This document shows, piece after piece, positions 17,243 to 24,937 of a DNA stretch of 64,000 nucleotides. Source of the stretch: Acidicapsa dinghuensis. Lineage in GTDB: Bacteria; Acidobacteriota; Terriglobia; Terriglobales; Acidobacteriaceae. The stretch is from contig NZ_JAGSYH010000003.1 of the NCBI RefSeq assembly GCF_025685685.1, positions 558,001-622,000 on the forward strand, written 5' to 3'. Position 1 is the first letter of the stretch. The number at the start of each line of letters is the position of its first letter. Below the pieces are notes generated by a model that ran no database searches, was not told where the DNA came from, and worked only from the letters and a program-made list of their open reading frames with translations. The position numbers and the translations under genes were made by a program.

Positions 17243-19906
17243 ATGGCAATCTTTCGAAGAATTCTGTCGCTGGGTACACGCGAACGCATGGAGCGTGAAA
17301 TTAATGCGGAGTTGCGCGAGCATATGGCCATGTGCGTGGACGACAATATGGCCCAAGGCATGAGCCGCGAAGAAGCGGAGCGCGATGCGCGCAGGCGCTT
17401 TGGAAGTCCCACTGCCATGCGTGAGCGTGTCGTGGCGGAGGACGCTGCGCTTGGCTTGGAAAATCTCTGGCAAGATGTGCGCGGGGCGCTGCGCGTCTTC
17501 CGCAGAAGCCCGGGCTTTTCCCTTGTCGTTGTCGTCACGCTTGCCCTCGGCATCGGCGCTAACACCGCGATCTTCGAGATATTCAACGCGGTGAGGCTAC
17601 GGGCTCTCCCCATCGCAAACCCCGGTGAGTTGGTGGAACTACGCATCGCCAACGGCAATCCGACTGGAATTGGGATCCAAAGCAATACATTTACCGACTT
17701 TACCGTGCCCATGTGGCGCGAGATCAAAGAACATCATGATCCGTTGTCGGGCATCTTTGCCTGGGGCACAGGCCCTGCTCTGGTAGGGCCGCCCGGGCAT
17801 TCCTATCAGGTGAATGCGATGGAGGTCAGCGGAGAGTTCTTCAACGTACTTGGGGTCACTCCGGTTCAAGGACGTCTGATCGAACCGGTGGATGAGGCTA
17901 ACTGTCAGCAAGCGGGCGTCGTGGTCAGCTACCCATTCTGGAAGACGCATATGGGCGGTGAGCCGATCACCCCGAAAAGCACCATCGTTGCCGGAGGGCA
18001 ACCATTGCAGGTTGTCGGTGTGACATCGCCGTCCTTCTTCGGCATGGTTGTCGGCGACCGCTTCGATGTTGCTTACACTACCTGCAGAAACCCCAATGGG
18101 CACACCGAAAATTTTGTATACACCGTGATGGGACGGCTGAAACCTGGCTGGACCCTGAAGCAGGCAACGGACTATTTTGACGCGCTGAGTCCCGGGCTTT
18201 TTCAAAAGACCGCACCGATGGGCTACAGTGCCGAGGCTCTCAAGGCCTGGAAAGCCTTTCGCCTGGCCGTATATCCGGCTGGAGCCGGCGTAAGCTATCT
18301 ACGCAATCAATACAACTCTTCGCTGGAGATTCTGCTGGCAATTACCGGGCTCGTGCTGCTGATTGCCTGCGCGAACCTTGCCAACCTGATGCTGGCCCGG
18401 GCCAGCGTGAAACGGCGCGAGGTGGCGATCCGCATGTCCCTGGGCGCGTCGCGGGGGCGTCTTCTGCGCCAGATCCTGCTGGAGAGCGCGCTGCTGGCGG
18501 CCTGCGGCGCGACGCTGGGAGCGGCGCTTGCGCAACCCCTCAGCCGCGCGCTGGTGCACTCTCTCGATACCAGCCAGAGCGCCATTCAGCTGGCCATCGT
18601 GACCGACTGGCGCGTGCTCCTGTTCGCAGGCGCGGCATCCGTCGCGACATGCCTCATCTTCGCCACGCTTCCGGCTCTACGCAGCAGCAGTGCAGAACCG
18701 CTGACGTCGCTGAAATCTGGTGAGCGCGGAGTGGTTGGCAACCGCGAGCGATTCTCAGCGCAGCGCGCGCTGGTGATTACTCAGATCGCTGTGTCGATGA
18801 TCCTGCTCGTGGGAGCATTGCTTTTCATCAGGAGCTACCGCAAGCTGTTGACCCTGAATCCGGGAATCCGGGAGAACAACATCACGATTGCATTCCTCGT
18901 ACCAAATGTGAAGCCAGAAGGTCTTGAAGATTTCAAGAGGCAACTGGTCACGACGGTGCGCGCCATTCCTGGAGTGGAGAACGTGGCCACCAGTACGTTT
19001 ATTCCTCTCAGCGGGGGCGGCTGGATCCATGACGTCGAGGTTGGAACGATCGGCGGGTCGAGCAACTTTTCTTACGTCAGCCCCTCCTTTTTCGCGACCT
19101 TGAGCATTCCAGTGCTCGAGGGACGCAACTTCACGGATTACGACACGATGGACAAGCCGTTGGTCGTGGTGGTCAACCAGGCCTTTGTCCGGAAGTATGT
19201 CGGTGCCCGATCTCCTCTCGGCGTTCAGGTCCGTGTGCACTCCGAACCCGGCTTTCCCGCGCGCATCTGTCAGATTATTGCGGTGGTTCCGGATACAAAA
19301 TATGCCGATCTGCGCGCCGACCCTCCGACCCAGGCTTTTGCGCCCATGGCACAGCTACCGGCCATGGCGCCACTCGGATGGGGGATGCTGATTGCTTCAC
19401 GCGATCCTGTCGCCGCGCAGTCGGCTGTGCAGCACATCGTGGACACGCAGTTTCCCGGCACGCAGGTCCAATTCTCCGATTTTCAGCAAGGCATCCTCGA
19501 TCAACTCGTGGGTGATCGCATGATGGCCAGACTGGCGGGGTTCTTTGGCATTCTGGCGGCTTTGCTGGTCGTGGTCGGATTACACGGAATTCTCTCGTAC
19601 TTCCTCGCTCAGCGTCGCAGTGAGATTGCCATTCGTATAGCGCTAGGAGCCAGCCGCGGCCGTGTGGTGGCAGGCATGCTGCGCAGTACCTGCGTGATGC
19701 TGGCGGGCGGCCTCGTGGCGGGTACGGCATTGGCGCTGCTCGCTGGCCGCGGAGTCAGCACATTGCTCTTTGGCCTGAAAACGTGGGACCCAGTAACTCT
19801 CGCTGGCGCTGCTGCGCTGCTGACATTGGTCACCGTCATTGCAAGCGTCATTCCATCGCTGCGGGCAGCCAGTGTGAATCCAGTCGACTCTCTCCGTGCT
19901 GAATAG
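17243..19906 (+). CDS. ADOP-family FtsX/MacB-like permease
   Basis: 887 residues with the ADOP layout: cytoplasmic N-terminal prefix (MEREINAELREHMAMCVDDNMAQGMSREEAERDARRRFG), first span (LVVVVTLALGIGANTAIFEIFNAVRLR), a MacB periplasmic domain, an FtsX block (LLIACANLANLMLARASVKRREVAIRMSLGASRGRLL), a second periplasmic domain and a second FtsX block (LHGILSYFLAQRRSEIAIRIALGASRGRV). GAGGTGA is well placed before the ATG. It follows the frameshifted PadR gene by 8 bp and is divergent from the first PadR/ADOP pair. If the regulator is truly dead, this permease may be expressed constitutively. Confidence 0.92.
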   Translation: MAIFRRILSLGTRERMEREINAELREHMAMCVDDNMAQGMSREEAERDARRRFGSPTAMRERVVAEDAALGLENLWQDVRGALRVFRRSPGFSLVVVVTLALGIGANTAIFEIFNAVRLRALPIANPGELVELRIANGNPTGIGIQSNTFTDFTVPMWREIKEHHDPLSGIFAWGTGPALVGPPGHSYQVNAMEVSGEFFNVLGVTPVQGRLIEPVDEANCQQAGVVVSYPFWKTHMGGEPITPKSTIVAGGQPLQVVGVTSPSFFGMVVGDRFDVAYTTCRNPNGHTENFVYTVMGRLKPGWTLKQATDYFDALSPGLFQKTAPMGYSAEALKAWKAFRLAVYPAGAGVSYLRNQYNSSLEILLAITGLVLLIACANLANLMLARASVKRREVAIRMSLGASRGRLLRQILLESALLAACGATLGAALAQPLSRALVHSLDTSQSAIQLAIVTDWRVLLFAGAASVATCLIFATLPALRSSSAEPLTSLKSGERGVVGNRERFSAQRALVITQIAVSMILLVGALLFIRSYRKLLTLNPGIRENNITIAFLVPNVKPEGLEDFKRQLVTTVRAIPGVENVATSTFIPLSGGGWIHDVEVGTIGGSSNFSYVSPSFFATLSIPVLEGRNFTDYDTMDKPLVVVVNQAFVRKYVGARSPLGVQVRVHSEPGFPARICQIIAVVPDTKYADLRADPPTQAFAPMAQLPAMAPLGWGMLIASRDPVAAQSAVQHIVDTQFPGTQVQFSDFQQGILDQLVGDRMMARLAGFFGILAALLVVVGLHGILSYFLAQRRSEIAIRIALGASRGRVVAGMLRSTCVMLAGGLVAGTALALLAGRGVSTLLFGLKTWDPVTLAGAAALLTLVTVIASVIPSLRAASVNPVDSLRAE

Positions 19907-20113
19907 GAACTTGATACCCCGCGGACTCACTCGACGCCCGCGTCTGTTGACCCGAAAGCGCCGAGGCGATTGTTGAAAGGCATGCTTGAAAATTCGCAGA
20001 GAGACTTCAGGAGATATTCAGGAATCGAGCAATTTCCAATACGAAATCAAGATGCGGCATTTGCCGCTGTCACACGGGCAATGGCTTCTGTTCAGTGCTC
20101 ATGCGACCTTCCT

Positions 20114-20148
20114 CCCCCTTTCTCATCACCGAGAAAGGGGGTTCTTTT
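20114..20148 (+). terminator. Rho-independent terminator between convergent permease genes
   Basis: CCCCCTTTCTC / GAGAAAGGGGG (11-bp perfect stem, 6-base loop, 20114-20141) followed by TTCTTTT. It lies about 210 bp past the plus-strand ADOP stop. The rest of the 375-bp gap (19907-20281) between the convergent permeases holds no gene I can support; a small RNA ending at this terminator cannot be excluded. Confidence 0.75.
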
Positions 20149-20281
20149 GCATAAGGGCCAGCATGTAATCACCGGTCACTCATCGAGAGCTGGAACGAGA
20201 ATGAAAATCCGACTCGGCCGGGCGCATGCGCTGAGTGCTAATTTGTGATCGCAGCTGCAGACGGTGAGGTAATTGTCCTGT

Positions 20282-23035
20282 TTACTCTTCGCGGAGTACC
20301 TGAATCGGATTGACCGAGGCTGCGCGAATCGCCGGAAGCAAACTTGCTGCCATGGCGATAATCAGAAGTGCTGTTGTCGCGACGACCAAGGTCATAGGGT
20401 CGACAGGGTTAATGCCATAGAGTAACGCTCTTGCGCTTCTCGCAGAGGCGATCGCGATGGCTGTGCCTGCTATAAGGCCTCCAGCGACCAAACCAGTGGC
20501 CTCGCGCAGGATGATTCCGAGCACGCTCATCCTTTGGGCGCCGAGGGCGATCCGAAGCCCCATTTCGTTGCTGCGCCGGATGACCATGTAGGACATGATG
20601 CCGTAGACACCCACCATTGCCAGAATGGCAGCGAGAGTGCCATAGACACCTGACAGCGTGGCCATCAACCGTTCTCGAGTCAGTCCCTGGAGAACGGAGG
20701 TTCTCAGCACACTGAAGGTCAATACGATTTGAGGGCTGTTTCTTGCCGCAGTATTTTTCAACGACGGAATCAGAGACGCCGGGTCTTCCTCGGAACGCAC
20801 GACGAAGGTGGAATCGGTGCCCGCGTCGTCTGTCTGGTACGGCGACACAAAGATGAGCGGGGTTGGCACATCGTGAATGTCACGGTACCGGGTGTTTCCT
20901 ACGATTCCAACGATGCGGTAGATTCGGTTGGGCTTGCCTCGATCCTGCCGTATCTCAAATGTTTTTCCAATCGGGTTTTTATCTTCGAAATATGCATGCG
21001 CAAACTGCTCGTTCACAATCGCCACGTGCGGTGAGGTTGCCGTATCGCCGTCGTTCAAGTCTCTTCCTGCGAGCATGTGAATTTGGAGCGTTTGAAAATA
21101 GCCTGAACTTACAGCGCTGAAATACACGAGCTGACGGGAAAGACCGCGGTCTGGAATATCGATGAACTCGTTCCATCCATCACCATTGAGAGGAACGATC
21201 GTAGTTTCGGCCGCAGAGAGAACACCAGGCGTGCTCTTCACATCCGCCAGAAGCTTGCGCTTATATTCCGCGCGGTTCGACGGTCGGATGTGCAAAGGTG
21301 AGAAGTCGAAATCTGCAACAAGCACTCCATCTTGTCGAAAGCCGGCATTCACGGTCAGAAGGTTGCGGAATGTCTGGATAAACAGCAGAGCCGCAACAAG
21401 GAGTACAAGCGAAAGAGCGACCTGCGAAACGATCAGCCCTCTTCTCAGCAGGAAATGCTGGCGTCCCGCCATGATGCCGCGGCCATTCATTTTCATCACT
21501 GTACCGGGATCGACTCGCACGGCACGAAGAGCGGGAGCGACGCCAAAGAACAGACATGTCAACAAAGCGATGCCGATTGTAAACAGCAGAACGCGAAGAT
21601 CCGGATAGAGCGGAAGGAATATCGGATCTTCAGCGTTTCCAATAAATGCGATGAGAACCCTTCCCAGAATCTGGGCGAGAGTCAATCCAACGGTGGCGCC
21701 CACCATGGCCAGAAGGATGTTCTCTGTCAGGAGTTGGCGAAGCAGGCGGCGCTGTGACGCGCCCAGCGCCAGGCGCAATGCTATCTCACGCTGCCGCGCA
21801 CCGGCCCGAGCCAGCATCAGATTGGCGAGATTCGTACACGCCAGCAGCAGGACAAGAGCCGAGATCGCAAGGAGCGCTCGCAACGGATCAGCATAGTGGG
21901 CACGAAGCTCGGAGACCCCTGTGGCTGCTGACTCCGCTTTGAGGCTAAAGCGCAGATAGTTTTTTCTGGCAGCAGCGTCATATCCCGCAGGCAACGTTGC
22001 GGCGAATATTCCGGGGGCAATCGATGAGAGTTGAGCATTCGCTTTCTGAAGGGTCCAGCCGTCATCCAATCGAGCGATGACATCGAGCCACCAGGTCGTT
22101 GTATCTGCTGTCCACGAGCCCTCCGGACGGATGGCCGGTTCACTGCAGAGCGGCACAGCGACGTCGAAGTTATGGCCTATCTCGAGTCCGTAAAAACTTG
22201 CCGGTGTAACGCCGACCACTTCAAATGGATGGCCGTCGAGAGAAAGCTTGCTTCCAACGGCATCGGTGCGGCCTCCAAACGCCCGCTGCCAGAAGGGGTA
22301 ACTGATGACCACGGCTCGAATTCCGCATCCTCGATAGTCGTCGCTCTCGGTAAGCAGGCGGCCCGTTGATGGCTGTATTCCGAGGGTATGGAAGAAGCCT
22401 CCGCTGACCCACATGCCATCTACGTAGCGCGCTTCGCCTCCTTGCCCGAGATCGAATCTCTCTGTACTCCACGCAGCTGTTCGGGAGAAACCTTTCTGCT
22501 GTTGCTGTATCTGCTGCCACAGAGCGAAGGAGAAATTCTTCTGCCGCGCGACCGTGCTTCCAATTCTGTCGTCGTGGATCTCTTCGATATTCGCCAGTCG
22601 CTGCGGAGCCTGTACGGGAAGAGTTCGAAGAAGAACTGCATCAAGCAACTCGAAAATCGCCGTGTTAGCTCCGATTCCGAGGGCGAGCGAGAGAATCGCT
22701 ACGGCTGCGAAACCCGGGTTGAGACGTAGCATCCTTATGGCATAACGAAGATCGTTTCCCAGCCCTGCGAACGGCCTCTCCCGCTTGTCATTTCCTGGCG
22801 ATATTGATTCCGAAGCTGGAGCGAGAATGCCTTTGAGTTCGGCTACAAGCCGGCCATCACCCAGCTCACTTCGAACCAGCCGGATGGCTTCCGCTTCATC
22901 CACACCTTCGCGCCTCAGCTCGTCATAGCGGTCTTCCAGGTGTTGCGTCAACTCATCCGCAACCGACGCTTCCTGAGCCACGCTCAGATTGAGGCGTTCA
23001 AGCGCCGCATGAATTTCCTTTGACCAGTCAGGCAT
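20282..23035 (-). CDS. ADOP-family FtsX/MacB-like permease
   Basis: About 917 residues, ADOP type. The start at 23035 (MPDWSKEIHAALERLNLS) is preferred to 23071 because GGAGG lies 6 bp upstream. The N-terminal prefix has the permease-associated helix (LTQHLEDRYDELRREGVDEAEAIRLVRSELGD), then the first span (VAILSLALGIGANTAIFELLDAVLLR), two MacB-like domains and two FtsX blocks (LACTNLANLMLARAGARQREIALRLALGASQRRLL; VYGIMSYMVIRRSNEMGLRIALGAQR). The ATG overlaps the end of the PadR gene by 8 bp. Function and substrate are unknown. Confidence 0.92.
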   Translation of the reverse strand: MPDWSKEIHAALERLNLSVAQEASVADELTQHLEDRYDELRREGVDEAEAIRLVRSELGDGRLVAELKGILAPASESISPGNDKRERPFAGLGNDLRYAIRMLRLNPGFAAVAILSLALGIGANTAIFELLDAVLLRTLPVQAPQRLANIEEIHDDRIGSTVARQKNFSFALWQQIQQQQKGFSRTAAWSTERFDLGQGGEARYVDGMWVSGGFFHTLGIQPSTGRLLTESDDYRGCGIRAVVISYPFWQRAFGGRTDAVGSKLSLDGHPFEVVGVTPASFYGLEIGHNFDVAVPLCSEPAIRPEGSWTADTTTWWLDVIARLDDGWTLQKANAQLSSIAPGIFAATLPAGYDAAARKNYLRFSLKAESAATGVSELRAHYADPLRALLAISALVLLLACTNLANLMLARAGARQREIALRLALGASQRRLLRQLLTENILLAMVGATVGLTLAQILGRVLIAFIGNAEDPIFLPLYPDLRVLLFTIGIALLTCLFFGVAPALRAVRVDPGTVMKMNGRGIMAGRQHFLLRRGLIVSQVALSLVLLVAALLFIQTFRNLLTVNAGFRQDGVLVADFDFSPLHIRPSNRAEYKRKLLADVKSTPGVLSAAETTIVPLNGDGWNEFIDIPDRGLSRQLVYFSAVSSGYFQTLQIHMLAGRDLNDGDTATSPHVAIVNEQFAHAYFEDKNPIGKTFEIRQDRGKPNRIYRIVGIVGNTRYRDIHDVPTPLIFVSPYQTDDAGTDSTFVVRSEEDPASLIPSLKNTAARNSPQIVLTFSVLRTSVLQGLTRERLMATLSGVYGTLAAILAMVGVYGIMSYMVIRRSNEMGLRIALGAQRMSVLGIILREATGLVAGGLIAGTAIAIASARSARALLYGINPVDPMTLVVATTALLIIAMAASLLPAIRAASVNPIQVLREE

Positions 23036-23381
23036 GCTCATCCTCCGTGATCCGGTTGATCGCAAGGACAAAATCGGCCCAGCAACTGCGCTGGTCTTTC
23101 AGCACCTTCTTCCCTTGGGCGGTGAGCTGATAGTAGCGGCGTCTACGCTGGCCCTCTTTTTCAACCCACCGGCCAGTGATAAAACCGCGCTTTTCAAGCC
23201 GATAGAGCAGCGGGTAGAAAGAAGCGACATTGAACTTGAGGAGACCCTCGGAGCGCTGTTCGATCAGTTTGCTGATCTCATAGCCGTGGCGAGGACGGCG
23301 CTCAATAAGCGAAAGAATGAGCAGCTCGGCGCTGCCTTTTTTCAATTCCCGCTCGAACAGTCTTGCTCCGATATATTTCAT
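23028..23381 (-). CDS. PadR-family transcriptional regulator
   Basis: About 117 residues: KKGSAELLILSLIERRPRHGYEISKLIEQRSEG...FNVASFYPLLYRLEKRGFITGRWVEKEGQRRRRYYQLTAQGKKVL is a typical PadR winged helix. The start at 23381 (MKYIGARLF) is favoured because a TTGACG -35 box at 23417-23412 with a -10 box near 23387-23392 would start transcription about there; an ATG at 23396 is the alternative. A perfect inverted repeat overlaps the start. It overlaps and presumably controls the ADOP gene that follows. Confidence 0.9.
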   Translation of the reverse strand: MKYIGARLFERELKKGSAELLILSLIERRPRHGYEISKLIEQRSEGLLKFNVASFYPLLYRLEKRGFITGRWVEKEGQRRRRYYQLTAQGKKVLKDQRSCWADFVLAINRITEDEHA

Positions 23382-23417
23382 AGCAATATATGACATCGTC
23401 GAATTTCATTGCGTCAA
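23371..23417 (-). promoter_or_regulatory. Promoter and ATATATT operator of the third padR gene
   Basis: ATATATT (23371-23377), 7-bp spacer, AATATAT (23385-23391) form a perfect inverted repeat over the start of the padR gene. A -35-like TTGACG lies at 23417-23412 on the minus strand. AT-rich ATAT inverted repeats are typical of PadR operators. Confidence 0.65.
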
Positions 23418-23514
23418 GCAAAGATTTACATGGCAAGGTTTATTACTGAAGTGGAGCGTGGAAAAGAGGTGTGTTGAAAGTGATTTATCGGGACTAACCT
23501 AAGTTCGAAGACTG

Positions 23515-23556
23515 GCACGGCAATCAGCATCACCTTAGACAACCTGATTGCCGTGC
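23515..23556. repeat. Unexplained 13-bp perfect inverted repeat in a gene-less stretch
   Basis: GCACGGCAATCAG at 23515-23527 and CTGATTGCCGTGC at 23544-23556, with a 16-bp loop. There is no T-run on either side, so it is not a standard terminator. The surrounding stretch 23397-23883 holds no convincing gene; a plus-strand frame at 23694-23945 has no recognisable features. Confidence 0.6.
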
Positions 23557-23883
23557 GGTGGCTGGCCATCGGGATCACATGGTCTTCGCAGATGCTTTCC
23601 TCGGAACGTCCGCTTTCGAACTCTGTTTCTCAGCTATGAACACACGTCCGCGATGTCGAGGCTTCTAAGTTGTTGATTTCAAGTCACTGACATGTGGAAT
23701 GTGACGTGCTCTCTCCCAGTGGAACCCGAAGTGTGGAGAGGTTTGATCGATGCGGATTCTACTTCAGGACGTCACCTGCGCGCGGCGCCGGGTTCGGGCA
23801 GCCCAGTCTAGCTGCAGCCAACATCGTTGCCGATGTCCAAGCGGCAATGCAGCCGTCTACTCCGGGCAATCTGGGCGATCGCT

Positions 23884-24834
23884 TTATCTATCGAGTCCAG
23901 ATCGAGCCCAAGGGGCCAAAGCTGCATAGTTTTTCGAGTAACTAATGAAGACACGTTCAAAAGCGCCCGTTGGAAGCAGGCCATCCTCGCGAGGATTGGG
24001 ACCGCTGCCAACTTCATTCATGGGTGTTACGAATGACACCTGTCTCACCGGACATGCTCCCACAAGGATGTCTTGGGCGGGTAGAACAGCAAATATCTGC
24101 TCCACTCCGTTGACTACGCGCTTGAGCACTGGAGCCCGATTTACGGGAACTCTGAGAAGGCGCGGCTCTACCGCATACAACACTGCCGCGTTACTCCCCG
24201 AATCCAATCGAAGCAGCACGGGAGCCACATTCGCGGTCGTGAGTCGCACAGAAACAATCATGGGCCGCGTGAACGGCGAGTCATCTCGCGGACCGTAAGG
24301 CTGCTCCAGCAAGATATGGTCGCCCTTGATCGCATGCGCGAGGATACTCGACTCATCAAGGCACAGAATTTGTTGCCGGTTATCGATGAGCAGATCGAAA
24401 TGCGAAAGGAAGTTTTCACCCAGTATCCCGCGTATGCGAGGATCCGCTGCCTTTAACTCCGCGATGTCCTGAATGATTGCGAGAAACTGTGAGACCGAAT
24501 GCCTTCCAACCTCAACCAAGTCGACAAAGGTAAACGCGCTTCGAGATTGGGTGGCAACGCCGCTTACTCCCGTCAGACCTTCGATTTTCAAATGAAGGTC
24601 CGAGGCAAGGACAGGATCAATCGTCGTGATCTGGGAGCCTGTGTCAACCAGGAAGTCGTAGGGCCCGGTGCGGTTTATCCGGACTCGGACAACGATGAGA
24701 TGGTCTTGAATGCGACGCAAGGCTAGACTGGCGACGTTCCCTGGACAGCGTGGTTCAGCATGAAGCGTGGAAAGGGTCAAGATGGCAAGAGTCGAGGCGA
24801 TAAAGCAAGCGACAAAGCGTTTGATAAGCGACAT
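23884..24834 (-). CDS. Exported retropepsin-like aspartic protease
   Basis: 316 residues with a signal peptide (residues 1-26, ending STLHA). Two aspartic-protease signatures are visible: FLVDTGSQITTI (Asp64) and LRLDSGSNAAVL (Asp211), with the retropepsin-like GILGENFLSHFDLLID at about 137-150 in the first lobe. Bacterial retropepsin-like proteins often carry one such motif and work as dimers; this one has two in a single chain. It is divergent from the winged-helix/propeller gene at 24938 with 103 bp between them, so the two may be co-regulated. Substrate unknown. Confidence 0.8.
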   Translation of the reverse strand: MSLIKRFVACFIASTLAILTLSTLHAEPRCPGNVASLALRRIQDHLIVVRVRINRTGPYDFLVDTGSQITTIDPVLASDLHLKIEGLTGVSGVATQSRSAFTFVDLVEVGRHSVSQFLAIIQDIAELKAADPRIRGILGENFLSHFDLLIDNRQQILCLDESSILAHAIKGDHILLEQPYGPRDDSPFTRPMIVSVRLTTANVAPVLLRLDSGSNAAVLYAVEPRLLRVPVNRAPVLKRVVNGVEQIFAVLPAQDILVGACPVRQVSFVTPMNEVGSGPNPREDGLLPTGAFERVFISYSKNYAALAPWARSGLDR

Positions 24835-24937
24835 TGGAAATCACCTCAGCCGCGTTGGCTGAATGCAATGTCGCCCTGTAGCGTCGCGAGGTCGTGATGC
24901 GAGTCTGACGATTCTCTGAAATGCGAGTGAGGGATTT

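Noticed and set aside
23694-23945. Possible 83-residue gene in the gap before the aspartic protease
   Set aside because: No ribosome site, no recognisable features, and it overlaps the 3' end of the protease gene on the other strand.
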